NCBI GenBank assembly: GCA_034437895.1
Contig: DAOTTO010000541.1
Span: forward strand, 1 to 11,930
DNA from: JANRLJ01 sp034437895
GTDB lineage: Bacteria > Chloroflexota > Anaerolineae > Aggregatilineales > Phototrophicaceae
Length of the DNA: 11,930 nucleotides
Direction: 5' to 3'
The position numbers were made by a program, and so were the translations under genes. The notes under the pieces are model-generated. The model ran no database searches and was not told the DNA's origin. It saw only the letters and a list, made by a program, of their open reading frames with translations. Positions 1 through 7,196 of the stretch are shown piece by piece (the first letter of the stretch is position 1; the number at the start of each line of letters is the position of its first letter).

Positions 1-1326
1 AAATCGATTTTTTAGACCAGCCGGCAGCCGCCGCCAAACTGCTGCCTGAATCTGAGCAAGATAGCGCCGCACGTCGGCTAAAATGCGCTCCGACGTGCCG
101 GGGGGAGGTGGCAGCGGATTCTTTTTCGGTGTCGGGAACGGGTCAACATCGAACAACTTACCGTAAAGATACAGCCCGATCAAACGAATGGTCGCCAGAA
201 ACGGCGCGGCGAGGATAATCCCCAATGGCCCTGCGAGGCTCGCGCCAGCAATCACGCCGAAAATTACTACGACAGGATGCAAATCGAGGCTGCCACCCAT
301 CACACGCGGCACAATATAAAATGCCTCGATATTTTGAATACCCGTCCACGTTACCGCCGCTACTAGGGCATAAGGCAATCCTTCCAGAAAAGGCAAAGTG
401 GTGGATTGCGAAAAAAGCGCCAGCAAGAAGGCGGGTACGAGCGCGATAAACGGGCCAATATTGGGTATAAATTCCAAAATCCCGGCCATCAACCCTAAAA
501 TTGGTGCATTGGGTAAACCCAAAAGCAGCGCGGCGATGTAGACCATCAAGCCTACTGTCGAGCATAAGATCAACTGCCCACGCAAATAAGCATTCCACAC
601 TTTACCCAATTCATATAGCATCCGGGCGACATCCCCACGATAGGCCTCTGGGGTTATTTGAACAGCTCGCGTTGCGAAACGGTCTCCGTCGCGCATGAGA
701 TAAAAAGTGATGACGATCAAAAACACGAAGTTGAATAGCGTCGTAAAAAATCCACCCAGAACGCTAAAAGCAGGGCCAGTCAAACTGCCTACAGAACCGA
801 GTATGCCGCGCACGGTGCCAAAAACATCAACATTTTCTGGCTGAATCAAATCCGTCGTGCTTTGGGTTCCAGTAAGTTCGCGCAGTCGCTCCATCGGAAT
901 TAAGGGCTGACCGTCAACGATGATCGTCCGTCCCAAAATCCGCAGCGGACGGTTGAGCGACGACTCTAAATTCGCCTCAATCGTGGCAACAGTTTCCGGC
1001 AGACTGCGCCCAATATCGGCAAGCTGGCTCACAAGTGCTGGCACAATGATGATGATGACAAAGATAATCAGTATAATGACCGAGAAAAACGCCAGAAAAA
1101 CCGCCAGCGAGCGCGAACTTAAGGGCGGCGGCAGTATGCGTCGCTCGATAAAGATTGCCAAAGGCCAAAGCAAATAGGAGAGCAGAGTCGAGATGATGAG
1201 AATCGGAAAGATTTCCAGCAAATTTAGAATCGCAAAGCCCACACAAACCAAGCAGATCAGCACAACAACTCGCTTGGTGCGCGATCCCCAGCGTGAAGAA
1301 CTTAACGCAGGCGGTGTTCCATTCAC
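1..1326 (-). CDS. AI-2E family transporter (PerM-like membrane protein), 3' end outside window
   Basis: A single open frame of 442 codons runs from a GTG at 1326 to the window edge without a stop, so the C-terminus is missing. Hydrophobic segments lie at about residues 19-37, 38-58, 73-96, 186-210, 250-270, 274-304, 314-330 and 350-385. Family hallmarks of AI-2E/PerM (UPF0118) proteins are visible: FYLMRDGD near 208-215, LEFIPNIGPF near 284-293, and a PRVMGG segment near 340 followed by HPVVVIFGVIAG and GPLGIILAAP. The GTG start is supported by AGGGG seven bases upstream and an in-frame TAA at 1347-1345; a TTG one codon earlier is possible. The protein sits in the inner membrane. Family members have been linked to autoinducer-2 export or cation/proton antiport, so the substrate here is unknown. 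It follows pnp by 160 bases, with a hairpin between. The tail from about 396 is proline-rich and hydrophilic, longer than in compact members. Confidence 0.9.
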   Translation of the reverse strand, partial: MNGTPPALSSSRWGSRTKRVVVLICLVCVGFAILNLLEIFPILIISTLLSYLLWPLAIFIERRILPPPLSSRSLAVFLAFFSVIILIIFVIIIIVPALVSQLADIGRSLPETVATIEANLESSLNRPLRILGRTIIVDGQPLIPMERLRELTGTQSTTDLIQPENVDVFGTVRGILGSVGSLTGPAFSVLGGFFTTLFNFVFLIVITFYLMRDGDRFATRAVQITPEAYRGDVARMLYELGKVWNAYLRGQLILCSTVGLMVYIAALLLGLPNAPILGLMAGILEFIPNIGPFIALVPAFLLALFSQSTTLPFLEGLPYALVAAVTWTGIQNIEAFYIVPRVMGGSLDLHPVVVIFGVIAGASLAGPLGIILAAPFLATIRLIGLYLYGKLFDVDPFPTPKKNPLPPPPGTSERILADVRRYLAQIQAAVWRRLPAGLKNRF

Positions 1327-1422
1327 CAAAGCACCCCTATTTGGTTAACATGCTATCATCGAAATAATGGGCTAATTCTATATCAGACGAACAGAAACCA
1401 AAAGACACACCCCACAAATAGA

Positions 1423-1448
1423 TAGAGGCGCATGATTTCGCGCCTCTA
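1423..1448 (-). terminator. Perfect 9-bp hairpin after pnp, possible terminator
   Basis: TAGAGGCGC (1423-1431) and GCGCCTCTA (1440-1448) are perfect inverted repeats around an 8-base loop. The hairpin lies 38 bases past the pnp stop. The sequence after the stem on the minus strand is only mildly U-rich (TCTATTTGTGG), so termination may be inefficient, or the hairpin may instead act as an mRNA 3' end stabiliser. The structure is seen directly; its role is inferred. Confidence 0.5.
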
Positions 1449-1486
1449 CATAATGTCTTTTCGAGATTTAACAATCAGATGGCCTA

Positions 1487-3763
1487 CTAGCGAGGACGAT
1501 CTCCACCGCGACGATCTCCGCCGCCGCGATTACCACCACGATCTCCGCCGCCGCGATCACCACCGCCACGATTACCGCCACGATCTCCACCGCCGCCACG
1601 ACTACCGCCGCGATCACGAGAACGGGCTTCGTCCGCCGTCCACCCTTCCAAAACAGCCTGACGACTTAGGCGAACTTTGCCACCGGGATCAACATCAATG
1701 ACCATGACCATAATTTCATCGCCAACGCGCACTTCATCTTCAACGCGCTCCACCCGATAATCGGCAAGCTGCGAAATATGTACCATGCCGTCTCTGCCGG
1801 GCAGGAACTCAACAAACGCGCCGTAAGCCTCAACCCGCGACACACGTCCGGTATAAATACGTCCGATTTCGGCATCTTCCGTTAGGCCGCGAATCTCTTC
1901 AACTGCCCGCGCCACCGAAGGCCCATCGCTGCCGCCAACAAACACCGTACCGTCATCTTCAATGTCGATCTTCACACCCGTGCGTTCTTGAATTCCACGC
2001 ACGATCTTGCCACCTGGCCCGATCACGGCACCAATTTTCTCTGGGTCAATCTTGAGCGTCGTCATGCGCGGCGCGTAATCGTTCAATTGAGCGCGTGGCT
2101 GCGGAATAGCCGCCAGAATGACTTTGAGAATCTCCAAACGAGCATCCCGCGCCTGTGCTAAGGCCTGCGCCATAATTTCATCACTCACGCCTGTGATCTT
2201 AATATCCATTTGCAGCGCGGTAATGCCTTCTGTCGTCCCAGCGACTTTAAAGTCCATATCGCCGAGATGATCTTCCAGACCTTGAATATCCGTGAGGACA
2301 GCGACTTTATCGCCTTCTTTAATCAAACCCATCGCAATACCTGCTACCGGACGAATGATCGGCACACCTGCGTCCATCAAGGCCAAAGTGCTGCCGCAAA
2401 CGCTTCCCATCGAGGTGCTGCCGTTGGAACTCAGCACTTCGCTCACCAAACGGATGGTATAGGGGAATTCATCCTCCGGCGGGATCATGTAGCGCAGAGC
2501 GGTTTCTGCCAGCGCACCATGCCCAATTTCGCGGCGCTTGGGGCCACGCAGCGGGTAAGTCTCGCCTGTGCTGTAGGGCGGGAAGTTATAATGGTGCATG
2601 TAGCGCTTGTCTTCTTCAGGGCTGAGGCCGTCTAATTCCTGAGAATCACGCGGCGTACCGAGCGTCGCAATCGTCATGACCTGCGTTTGACCGCGTGTAA
2701 ACAAGCCCGACCCATGCACACGCGGGATCAAGTTCACTTCTGCGGCGAGAGGCCGAATCGTCGTGAAGTCACGTCCATCCGGGCGCACTTTATCTTCAAC
2801 GATACGGCGGCGCACTTCTTCTTTAACAACATGGCTCAACACTTCGCGCACTTGCTTGAGGTTGATCTTATCCGTATCTTTTTCAAGAGCTTCGTTCCGT
2901 GCTTGATATTCGGCAAGCAGCGTCTCGCGCAGTTCGTCAATGGCTTCATTCCGCCCATCACGCTCGGTCTTTTCGACGATAATCTGGCGAATTTGATCGC
3001 GTATTTTCCCCGAAACTTCGGCTTCCATCACCGAATCGATTTCGGCTTTGATATAATCGTTTTTGGGCTTGCCAACGGCTGCACGCATCTCGTTCTGAAC
3101 GTTGATGAGAACCTGAATGGATTCACGCGCCAACGTCAAGGCTTCTAACATGGTTTTCTCGTCAACTTCCGCCGCGCCGCACTCGACCATGTTAATGGCC
3201 TCGGCAGTTCCCGCGACGCGCAAGTCTAGACGGCTGTTTTCCATATCAGAAATTTTAGGATTGATGACCAACTTGCCATCAATCAAGCCAATCCGCACAC
3301 CCGCCACCGGACCAGCCCAAGGAATATCAGAGATCATAATCGCAGCGCTCGCCGCGACAATCCCCTGCATATCCACTTGATGCTCTTGATCGTGGCTGAA
3401 GGTCGTTAGGATAATCTGCACCTCATTCCGCATCCCTTCAGGGAAAAGCGGGCGCATGGGGCGATCAATCACGCGTGAAGTTAAAATCGCGCCTTCGGAA
3501 GGGCGACCTTCCCGCCGAAAAAAGCTGCCGGGGATACGTCCAGCAGCATACAATTTTTCTTCATAATCTACACTCAATGGGAAGAAATCAAGCCCTTCAC
3601 GCGCATGTTTGCTCATCGTAGCGGTAGCGAACATCAGCGTGTCGCCCACCCGCAAAGTTACAGCGCCGCCAGCTTGTTCTGCCAGCTTGCCTGTTTCAAA
3701 AATAAATTCCTCACCATTGAGCGTCGCCGTAAAACGATGCGCTGTCCTAGTTGCATCTGCCAT
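1487..3763 (-). CDS. pnp: Polyribonucleotide nucleotidyltransferase (PNPase) with RGG-rich tail
   Basis: PNPase degrades RNA 3' to 5' by phosphorolysis, releasing nucleoside diphosphates. It acts in mRNA turnover in the cytoplasm, usually as a trimer. The 758-residue protein shows the full family order: first RNase PH domain (about 10-145, with FFRREGRP at 81-88), helical linker (about 240-320), and second RNase PH domain (about 325-545). The second RNase PH domain carries the SSNGSTSMGS phosphate-binding loop near 445-454 and the catalytic set D498, D504 and K506 in DHLGDMDFK. A KH domain follows with IGPGGK at 581-586, then an S1 domain (about 635-702). The start ATG has AGGAGG 11 bases upstream. 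Residues 714-758 form a tail made almost only of R, G, D and N in RGG/DRGG units, beyond the usual ~700-residue core. It lies downstream of rpsO, the classical arrangement, and is probably cotranscribed with it. Confidence 0.98.
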   Translation of the reverse strand: MADATRTAHRFTATLNGEEFIFETGKLAEQAGGAVTLRVGDTLMFATATMSKHAREGLDFFPLSVDYEEKLYAAGRIPGSFFRREGRPSEGAILTSRVIDRPMRPLFPEGMRNEVQIILTTFSHDQEHQVDMQGIVAASAAIMISDIPWAGPVAGVRIGLIDGKLVINPKISDMENSRLDLRVAGTAEAINMVECGAAEVDEKTMLEALTLARESIQVLINVQNEMRAAVGKPKNDYIKAEIDSVMEAEVSGKIRDQIRQIIVEKTERDGRNEAIDELRETLLAEYQARNEALEKDTDKINLKQVREVLSHVVKEEVRRRIVEDKVRPDGRDFTTIRPLAAEVNLIPRVHGSGLFTRGQTQVMTIATLGTPRDSQELDGLSPEEDKRYMHHYNFPPYSTGETYPLRGPKRREIGHGALAETALRYMIPPEDEFPYTIRLVSEVLSSNGSTSMGSVCGSTLALMDAGVPIIRPVAGIAMGLIKEGDKVAVLTDIQGLEDHLGDMDFKVAGTTEGITALQMDIKITGVSDEIMAQALAQARDARLEILKVILAAIPQPRAQLNDYAPRMTTLKIDPEKIGAVIGPGGKIVRGIQERTGVKIDIEDDGTVFVGGSDGPSVARAVEEIRGLTEDAEIGRIYTGRVSRVEAYGAFVEFLPGRDGMVHISQLADYRVERVEDEVRVGDEIMVMVIDVDPGGKVRLSRQAVLEGWTADEARSRDRGGSRGGGGDRGGNRGGGDRGGGDRGGNRGGGDRRGGDRPR
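1490..1612 (-). repeat. Degenerate GC-rich tandem repeat encoding the PNPase RGG tail
   Basis: The last 41 codons of pnp are built from a degenerate unit; on the plus strand this reads as recurring CGATCTCC, GCCGCCGCGAT and CGATTACC blocks. Translated, this gives recurring RGG, GGGDRGG and GGNRGG units. The repetition is in the DNA as well as the protein, so slippage could change tail length between strains. It ends in PR followed by a TAG stop. Confidence 0.85.
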
Positions 3764-3960
3764 TGTAAATCTTGCCTCCTAGTTCGGATAAAACAAAGCG
3801 CCCGGCGACCAAGAACTGGGATTTAAGGCTAAATCGGTTTTAGCACTAAACCCCAATACCTGCTCCACCAAGCGCGGTTGTGTTCAGTCGCACTCCATCG
3901 GACAGCCTAAACAGCCATCACCGATGGAGCACTCATCAATGTTTCGCTTCAACAGGCCGC
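3764..3960 (-). promoter_or_regulatory. Structured rpsO-pnp spacer / pnp leader
   Basis: The 197-base gap between rpsO and pnp holds two hairpins. One pairs CTCCATCGG (3893-3901) with CCGATGGAG (3921-3929) around a 19-base loop. The other pairs GCTAAA (3828-3833) with TTTAGC (3839-3844) around five bases, with flanking TTTA/TAAA at 3822-3825 and 3847-3850. Neither is followed by a clear U-run, and I see no good promoter. In Escherichia coli the same spacer carries an RNase III processing stem through which PNPase represses its own mRNA. A similar role here is an inference from position and structure. Confidence 0.5.
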
Positions 3961-4230
3961 TTAACGACGCAGACCTAACTTCTCGATCAGTTGGCGATAG
4001 GATTCTGGGTCTTTATTCGCCAAATAACGCTGATGGCGACGACGCGAACCCACGAGCTTGAGCAAGCCGCGCCGCGAATGTTGGTCATGCTTATGAATCT
4101 TGAGATGTTCGGTCAGTTCGTTGATGCGCGCCGTCAAAAGTGCAATTTGCACCTCTGGCGAACCTGTGTCGCCTTCATGACGGGCATAGTTCTTGATGAT
4201 CTGTTCTTTGATGTCTGGTGGGGTTGTCAT
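3961..4230 (-). CDS. rpsO: 30S ribosomal protein S15
   Basis: S15 binds the 16S rRNA central domain early in 30S assembly and contributes to the B4 intersubunit bridge. The protein is 89 residues, exactly the length of the E. coli protein. It carries the conserved GDTGSPEVQIALLTARI segment (about 20-36), LTEHLKIHKHDQHSRRGL (39-56) and SRRRHQRYL (62-70), which make the rRNA-binding helices. ATG at 4230 is preceded by AGAGGAG eight bases upstream. A consensus-like promoter and a folded leader lie just upstream, and pnp follows after 197 bases. Identification is secure. Confidence 0.99.
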   Translation of the reverse strand: MTTPPDIKEQIIKNYARHEGDTGSPEVQIALLTARINELTEHLKIHKHDQHSRRGLLKLVGSRRRHQRYLANKDPESYRQLIEKLGLRR

Positions 4231-4299
4231 GTCCGTTACTCCTCTGTCGTAGAGATGTCACCGGACAGGTTGGACAATAACCTGTCGGTCTCGATTAAC
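4231..4299 (-). promoter_or_regulatory. rpsO 5' leader with two hairpins, likely S15 autoregulatory site
   Basis: Downstream of the promoter the leader can fold into a first hairpin of 11 base pairs with one bulged C: ACCG (4289-4286) plus ACAGGTT (4285-4279) against AACCTGT (4271-4265) plus CGGT (4263-4260), with a 7-base loop. A second small hairpin pairs CTCT (4254-4251) with AGAG (4245-4242). AGAG is the 5' half of the AGAGGAG ribosome binding site, so this hairpin would mask translation initiation. In several bacteria S15 represses its own translation by binding folded rpsO leaders. That this leader does so is inferred. Confidence 0.6.
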
Positions 4300-4305
4300 A
4301 CGCGC

Positions 4306-4334
4306 ATTATAGCAGAGCCATAAACACTTAGCAA
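4306..4334 (-). promoter_or_regulatory. Sigma-70-type promoter for rpsO(-pnp)
   Basis: On the minus strand, TTGCTA (4334-4329) and a perfect TATAAT (4311-4306) are separated by 17 bases. A start would be expected near 4299, giving a leader of about 70 bases before rpsO. This is the best promoter in the window. Confidence 0.75.
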
Positions 4335-4618
4335 TTAGCGGTTGCTCAATGAGAGACGGACGCAGATTCGACTTTATCTATTTACTTGACTTTTTCCCGC
4401 CAGTGACTAGAGCCGACTGGTTGCCTAGAAATCAAGCCCAACAAAGGGGCTATTAGAGATCACAAAAGTTCAATTCAGCGCTTTTAGTGCGCTTGCCACT
4501 TTGGAAGCCGGCTGTTTCAACGTCTGGCGGAAACAGCCAACCTTTATGACCTTTTCTGCTGAAGGATGGATAAAGCCCAGATAGAAGATATTGACTTTTT
4601 AGCCGCAGTAGATCAGTT
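4335..4618. other. Intergenic stretch between the NYN gene and the rpsO promoter
   Basis: About 280 bases with no credible gene. It holds two hairpins: GGCTGTTTC (4510-4518) with GAAACAGCC (4530-4538), perfect over 9 bp with an 11-base loop, and AGCCC (4435-4439) with GGGCT (4447-4451), with a 7-base loop. Either could mark the 3' end of the NYN transcript, but neither has a convincing U-tract on the minus strand. I see no tRNA or other recognisable RNA here. Confidence 0.5.
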
Positions 4619-6757
4619 TTATTGTGGCGTTTCCTCGCCGCCTGCGACAAGATTAACCGTGTGATGGGTGCGGAATAAACTGTACTGCCCTTGTCGCCCC
4701 GGCAGCATATTCAGCACATTTTCCGTTTCCATAATAGAAAACCACAACGGCAAATTCCACTTACGATCAGGGTCAGCCGCACGAATACTTTGCTCAGAAA
4801 TCAACACATTTCGGTCATATAAACTCAAGAGAAGTTTGATAAAGCTGTCTCGTTCTTCTAAAATCATCTGTGCCAGATCAGATTCCACCGTGAGCGAGAT
4901 GCCTTTAGTAGTGTAATTGCTTTGCGGATTGGGATATTCACTCACGACAGCGGCATCATTTTCCACCAGATATTCAACCGCCCGCTGAAACGACATGCCG
5001 GTATCAAACGCCCGCAAACGACGATGCAAACTCCCCAACGGACACCACGCAAAATTACGAAAACTGGTGAACTGCTCGATGCTCACGACGACGCGCCGCA
5101 CCATATCAACGGTTTCCGGCTCCACCTGTTCCACTTCGTCTAGCGAAATACCCGACCAACTCGCGTCAATTTGATCTTCGACGATATGGGTTTCGATGGT
5201 ATCCGTCGCCGTCGCTGGATAGGTTTCGCACAATTTAATCACCGGCACAAGATCATCTGGGTTATGCCGATGCGGCACGAGCTGGCGTTCTAGTACCTGC
5301 TCCCGCACCAGGCAGTCAATCCAATGTGAGCGCCATTGGTCATCACTGTTGCAACCGGGACGATCAAGCTCCCGATCCATCGCCAGCCCCTTAAGCAAAA
5401 ACCCATAATTCACATATTCCCACCCGCGCACTTGAAGTGTATTTTCAACCCGCCGAATAATCCGTTCACGGATAAGCCGCGTTTTTTCCACGATGGGATG
5501 GGCGGCATTAAGCATCAAATAGCCGTTGTTCGCCACTAATTTCAATAAACCCAGCGAAACCGCCTGACTGACTAAATCTTCCCCACGCGGACGCGAGATG
5601 ACCGCGCCGACTTCTTGTAACTGTTCGACAAGTTGCTTATTGGAGATATGCTCGGTTTCTAACTGCTGTGCCAACCGGTCAAACTGGACAATCACACTCG
5701 TCCACTGCGACGGCGTAAAACTATCGGCAGGATCATCATTTAAGCTGGCAGTACTAAGGGATTGGTGCGTTTGCAAATTGGTGAAATCGTCAATAAATTC
5801 AACATTGATGCCGGGGTTGTTCTCTAGTTGACGACTGGTGCTGCCACGCACCCCCCAAACAATAACGACCCGATTCCGCTTGACGAGCGTATTCAGCACA
5901 TCGTTAAAATCACGATCACCGCTTGCCATAATGTACACATCTGCCGCATCGCTGTGTCCTGAATCGGTCAATACGTCGCGGGCGATACGAATATCGGCGC
6001 TGTTTTTACCCGGCAAATTAAATACTGGGTCAATATTAGCGAGTGCTAACCGACTCGGCGCTTCGTCGGCAATTTCGCGCCCGTTAGAATCGACCAGCGG
6101 CGGCAAAGTCCCGCGCTGTCCCCAGGGTGCATAAGCCGCCATTTTGACGACATGCCCATGCGCTTTGGCCTGTTTGATGAAGCGATCCAGCAAATGATCT
6201 AGGTTTACCATGAACCCCTGCTCATTTAAGCTGATCGCAATATTCTCAAAGTCAATATAGACCGCGACATTTTTGGACTGAATTCCAAGCAGCGTTTCTA
6301 GCGGTTGAAAGACAACACTGTCCTCGAACTCCGTCCCTTTTAAGACATCTTCCGAACCCCACATACGTATGCGAGCGTTGCGGGTCGTCTTTACCCGGCG
6401 GATAACAGGCAACAAGTCACGACTGGTCGTCGCCAGAATAAGTTCGTCAATCGGTTCGGGATCATAAGAGAAGTAATGGATAATGAGCGCATCCGCTAAA
6501 GATTCGCGGCTTGGCATATCAAAAACCTCGTAACCCGCTGCTTTAAAGATATACTGGAGATCAATCGACCCTTGCTCACGGTGCATCTTCCAATTGCCGA
6601 CAGCTACCGCTTTCAGTTTTTCCGCGCTTGCCAGCCCTGCGGCCAACGCTGCGCCCCCGCGCAATCCTACTGCCAATTCCTGTACATCAACTGCAATCCC
6701 GCGACTTCGGAATCGTAAGAGCAAATCATCAAGGTCTACTACTAAATATGCAGCCAT
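4619..6757 (-). CDS. Large protein with tandem NYN (PIN-like RNase) domains and winged-helix-like C-terminus
   Basis: The 712-residue protein starts with two NYN/LabA-type domains. The second (about 162-325) is canonical: VYIDFEN with D169 and N172, SADIRIARD with D255, and ASGDRDF with D281 and D283, the acidic residues expected to hold metal in this RNase fold. The first (about 1-155) keeps the outline, with VVDLDD at 6-11, LAD at 88-90 and TTSRDL at 110-115. It has Ser112 where the first Asp of GDxD should be, so it is probably degenerate. Residues about 345-425 (FTPSQWTSVIVQFDRL onward) resemble an OST-HTH/LOTUS-type winged helix. Helix-then-strand patterns recur near 425-510, 550-640 and 640-712, suggesting further winged-helix units. 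RNA cleavage or RNA binding is inferred from the fold; no substrate can be named. The ATG follows AGGATTAGGATTAA. It is a single gene with its own leader and no operon partner. Confidence 0.85.
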   Translation of the reverse strand: MAAYLVVDLDDLLLRFRSRGIAVDVQELAVGLRGGAALAAGLASAEKLKAVAVGNWKMHREQGSIDLQYIFKAAGYEVFDMPSRESLADALIIHYFSYDPEPIDELILATTSRDLLPVIRRVKTTRNARIRMWGSEDVLKGTEFEDSVVFQPLETLLGIQSKNVAVYIDFENIAISLNEQGFMVNLDHLLDRFIKQAKAHGHVVKMAAYAPWGQRGTLPPLVDSNGREIADEAPSRLALANIDPVFNLPGKNSADIRIARDVLTDSGHSDAADVYIMASGDRDFNDVLNTLVKRNRVVIVWGVRGSTSRQLENNPGINVEFIDDFTNLQTHQSLSTASLNDDPADSFTPSQWTSVIVQFDRLAQQLETEHISNKQLVEQLQEVGAVISRPRGEDLVSQAVSLGLLKLVANNGYLMLNAAHPIVEKTRLIRERIIRRVENTLQVRGWEYVNYGFLLKGLAMDRELDRPGCNSDDQWRSHWIDCLVREQVLERQLVPHRHNPDDLVPVIKLCETYPATATDTIETHIVEDQIDASWSGISLDEVEQVEPETVDMVRRVVVSIEQFTSFRNFAWCPLGSLHRRLRAFDTGMSFQRAVEYLVENDAAVVSEYPNPQSNYTTKGISLTVESDLAQMILEERDSFIKLLLSLYDRNVLISEQSIRAADPDRKWNLPLWFSIMETENVLNMLPGRQGQYSLFRTHHTVNLVAGGEETPQ

Positions 6758-6771
6758 TTAATCCTAATCCT

Positions 6772-6824
6772 AAAAATTGAACCACCAGCAAGGAGCGTGG
6801 TGGTGCGTTAGCTCCACACGGGAG
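6772..6824 (-). promoter_or_regulatory. Competing hairpins in the leader of the NYN gene (attenuator-like)
   Basis: Read 5' to 3' on the minus strand, four segments pair in alternative ways. CTCC (6824-6821) can pair with GGAG (6815-6812). GGAGC (6815-6811) can pair with GCTCC (6796-6792). ACCACCA (6804-6798) can pair with TGGTGGT (6787-6781), with GC (6796-6795) and GC (6789-6788) extending the stem inside. The middle pairing excludes both others. The last stem is followed after four bases by UUUUU (6776-6772), then the ribosome binding site. This is the 1-2, 2-3, 3-4 layout of an attenuator. The pairings are seen; regulation is inferred. Confidence 0.45.
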
Positions 6825-6892
6825 GAACTATAACGAACTATTTCTTTGATCTGTATAAGCCAATAAGTGAAGATTATTCTTTATTTGCACTT

Positions 6893-6921
6893 ATTTTAAC
6901 AAACGATTTTAGGTGTCACAA
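6893..6921 (-). promoter_or_regulatory. Candidate promoter for the NYN gene
   Basis: On the minus strand, TTGTGA (6921-6916) and TAAAAT (6898-6893) are 17 bases apart, matching the sigma-70-type consensus at four and five of six bases. It would give a leader of roughly 130 bases containing the competing hairpins. Confidence 0.5.
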
Positions 6922-7095
6922 TCGTATTTTTGCACAATATGACTAGGCGTTATTGTACTACAACAACCAAAGATTTGAAGCATCCCCTTAAACGATTAAG
7001 CGCATGACAACAACCGAATTATAGAAGAAAACACTTTAAAGTGGTGTTAGAAATTTGCTAAAGTTCAGCTTTAGATAATTTTTGGCCTTTGTTTC

Positions 7096-7136
7096 AGCAA
7101 TAAAAATGGCGGTCTGTGTTTTGCAGGCCGCCATTT
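7096..7136 (-). terminator. Intrinsic terminator downstream of proS
   Basis: AAATGGCGG (7104-7112) and CCGCCATTT (7128-7136) are perfect inverted repeats. The stem continues inward through a wobble pair and CTG/CAG to a seven-base loop (7117-7123). On the minus strand the stem ends directly in TTTTTATTG, the expected U-rich tail. It lies about 155 bases after the proS stop and separates proS from the NYN gene. Confidence 0.75.
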
Positions 7137-7166
7137 GTCTCCAAGTCCTTTCAAAAAATTATAGGA

Positions 7167-7196
7167 TTTACGCAGTTGACTAATGTATAGCGTAAA
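7167..7196. repeat. Short inverted repeat TTTACGC / GCGTAAA in the proS 3' flank
   Basis: TTTACGC (7167-7173) and GCGTAAA (7190-7196) flank 16 bases. It lies between the proS stop and its terminator in AT-rich sequence. It may be a weak hairpin, a protein-binding dyad, or a remnant of a mobile element end; nothing here decides between these. Confidence 0.3.

Larger units (their letters stand above)
6758..7103. other. AT-rich intergenic stretch upstream of the NYN gene
   Basis: This part of the 532-base gap between proS and the NYN gene is clearly richer in A and T than the genes around it. Besides the promoter and leader hairpins listed separately, it holds a 12-bp palindrome CACTTTAAAGTG (7032-7043) and a hairpin CTAAAG (7058-7063) with CTTTAG (7069-7074). 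On the plus strand the hairpin is followed by ATAATTTTTGG. No open frame here looks like a gene, and no tRNA is seen. Confidence 0.6.

Noticed and set aside
158..598. Minus-strand 146-codon open frame
   Set aside because: It lies inside the AI-2E transporter gene in another frame; the transporter frame carries the family motifs throughout.
1490..1612. Regular repeats suggesting a CRISPR array
   Set aside because: The units are short, degenerate and continuous with no unique spacers, and they encode the RGG tail of pnp in frame.
1432..1701. Plus-strand open frame rich in H, R and D
   Set aside because: It is the antisense reading of the repetitive RGG tail of pnp; the His/Arg/Asp composition is a by-product of that repeat and no ribosome binding site supports it.
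4335..4618. Possible tRNA or small structured RNA
   Set aside because: No T-loop consensus, acceptor pairing or cloverleaf could be found by eye.
4453..4650. Minus-strand 65-codon open frame overlapping the NYN stop
   Set aside because: No recognisable domain, no convincing ribosome binding site, and it spans a perfect hairpin; more likely non-coding 3' flank.
7161..7196. Possible insertion sequence end (AGGATTTACGCA with nearby inverted repeat)
   Set aside because: The motif faintly recalls some transposon ends from memory, but there is no transposase, no matching far end and no clear target duplication.
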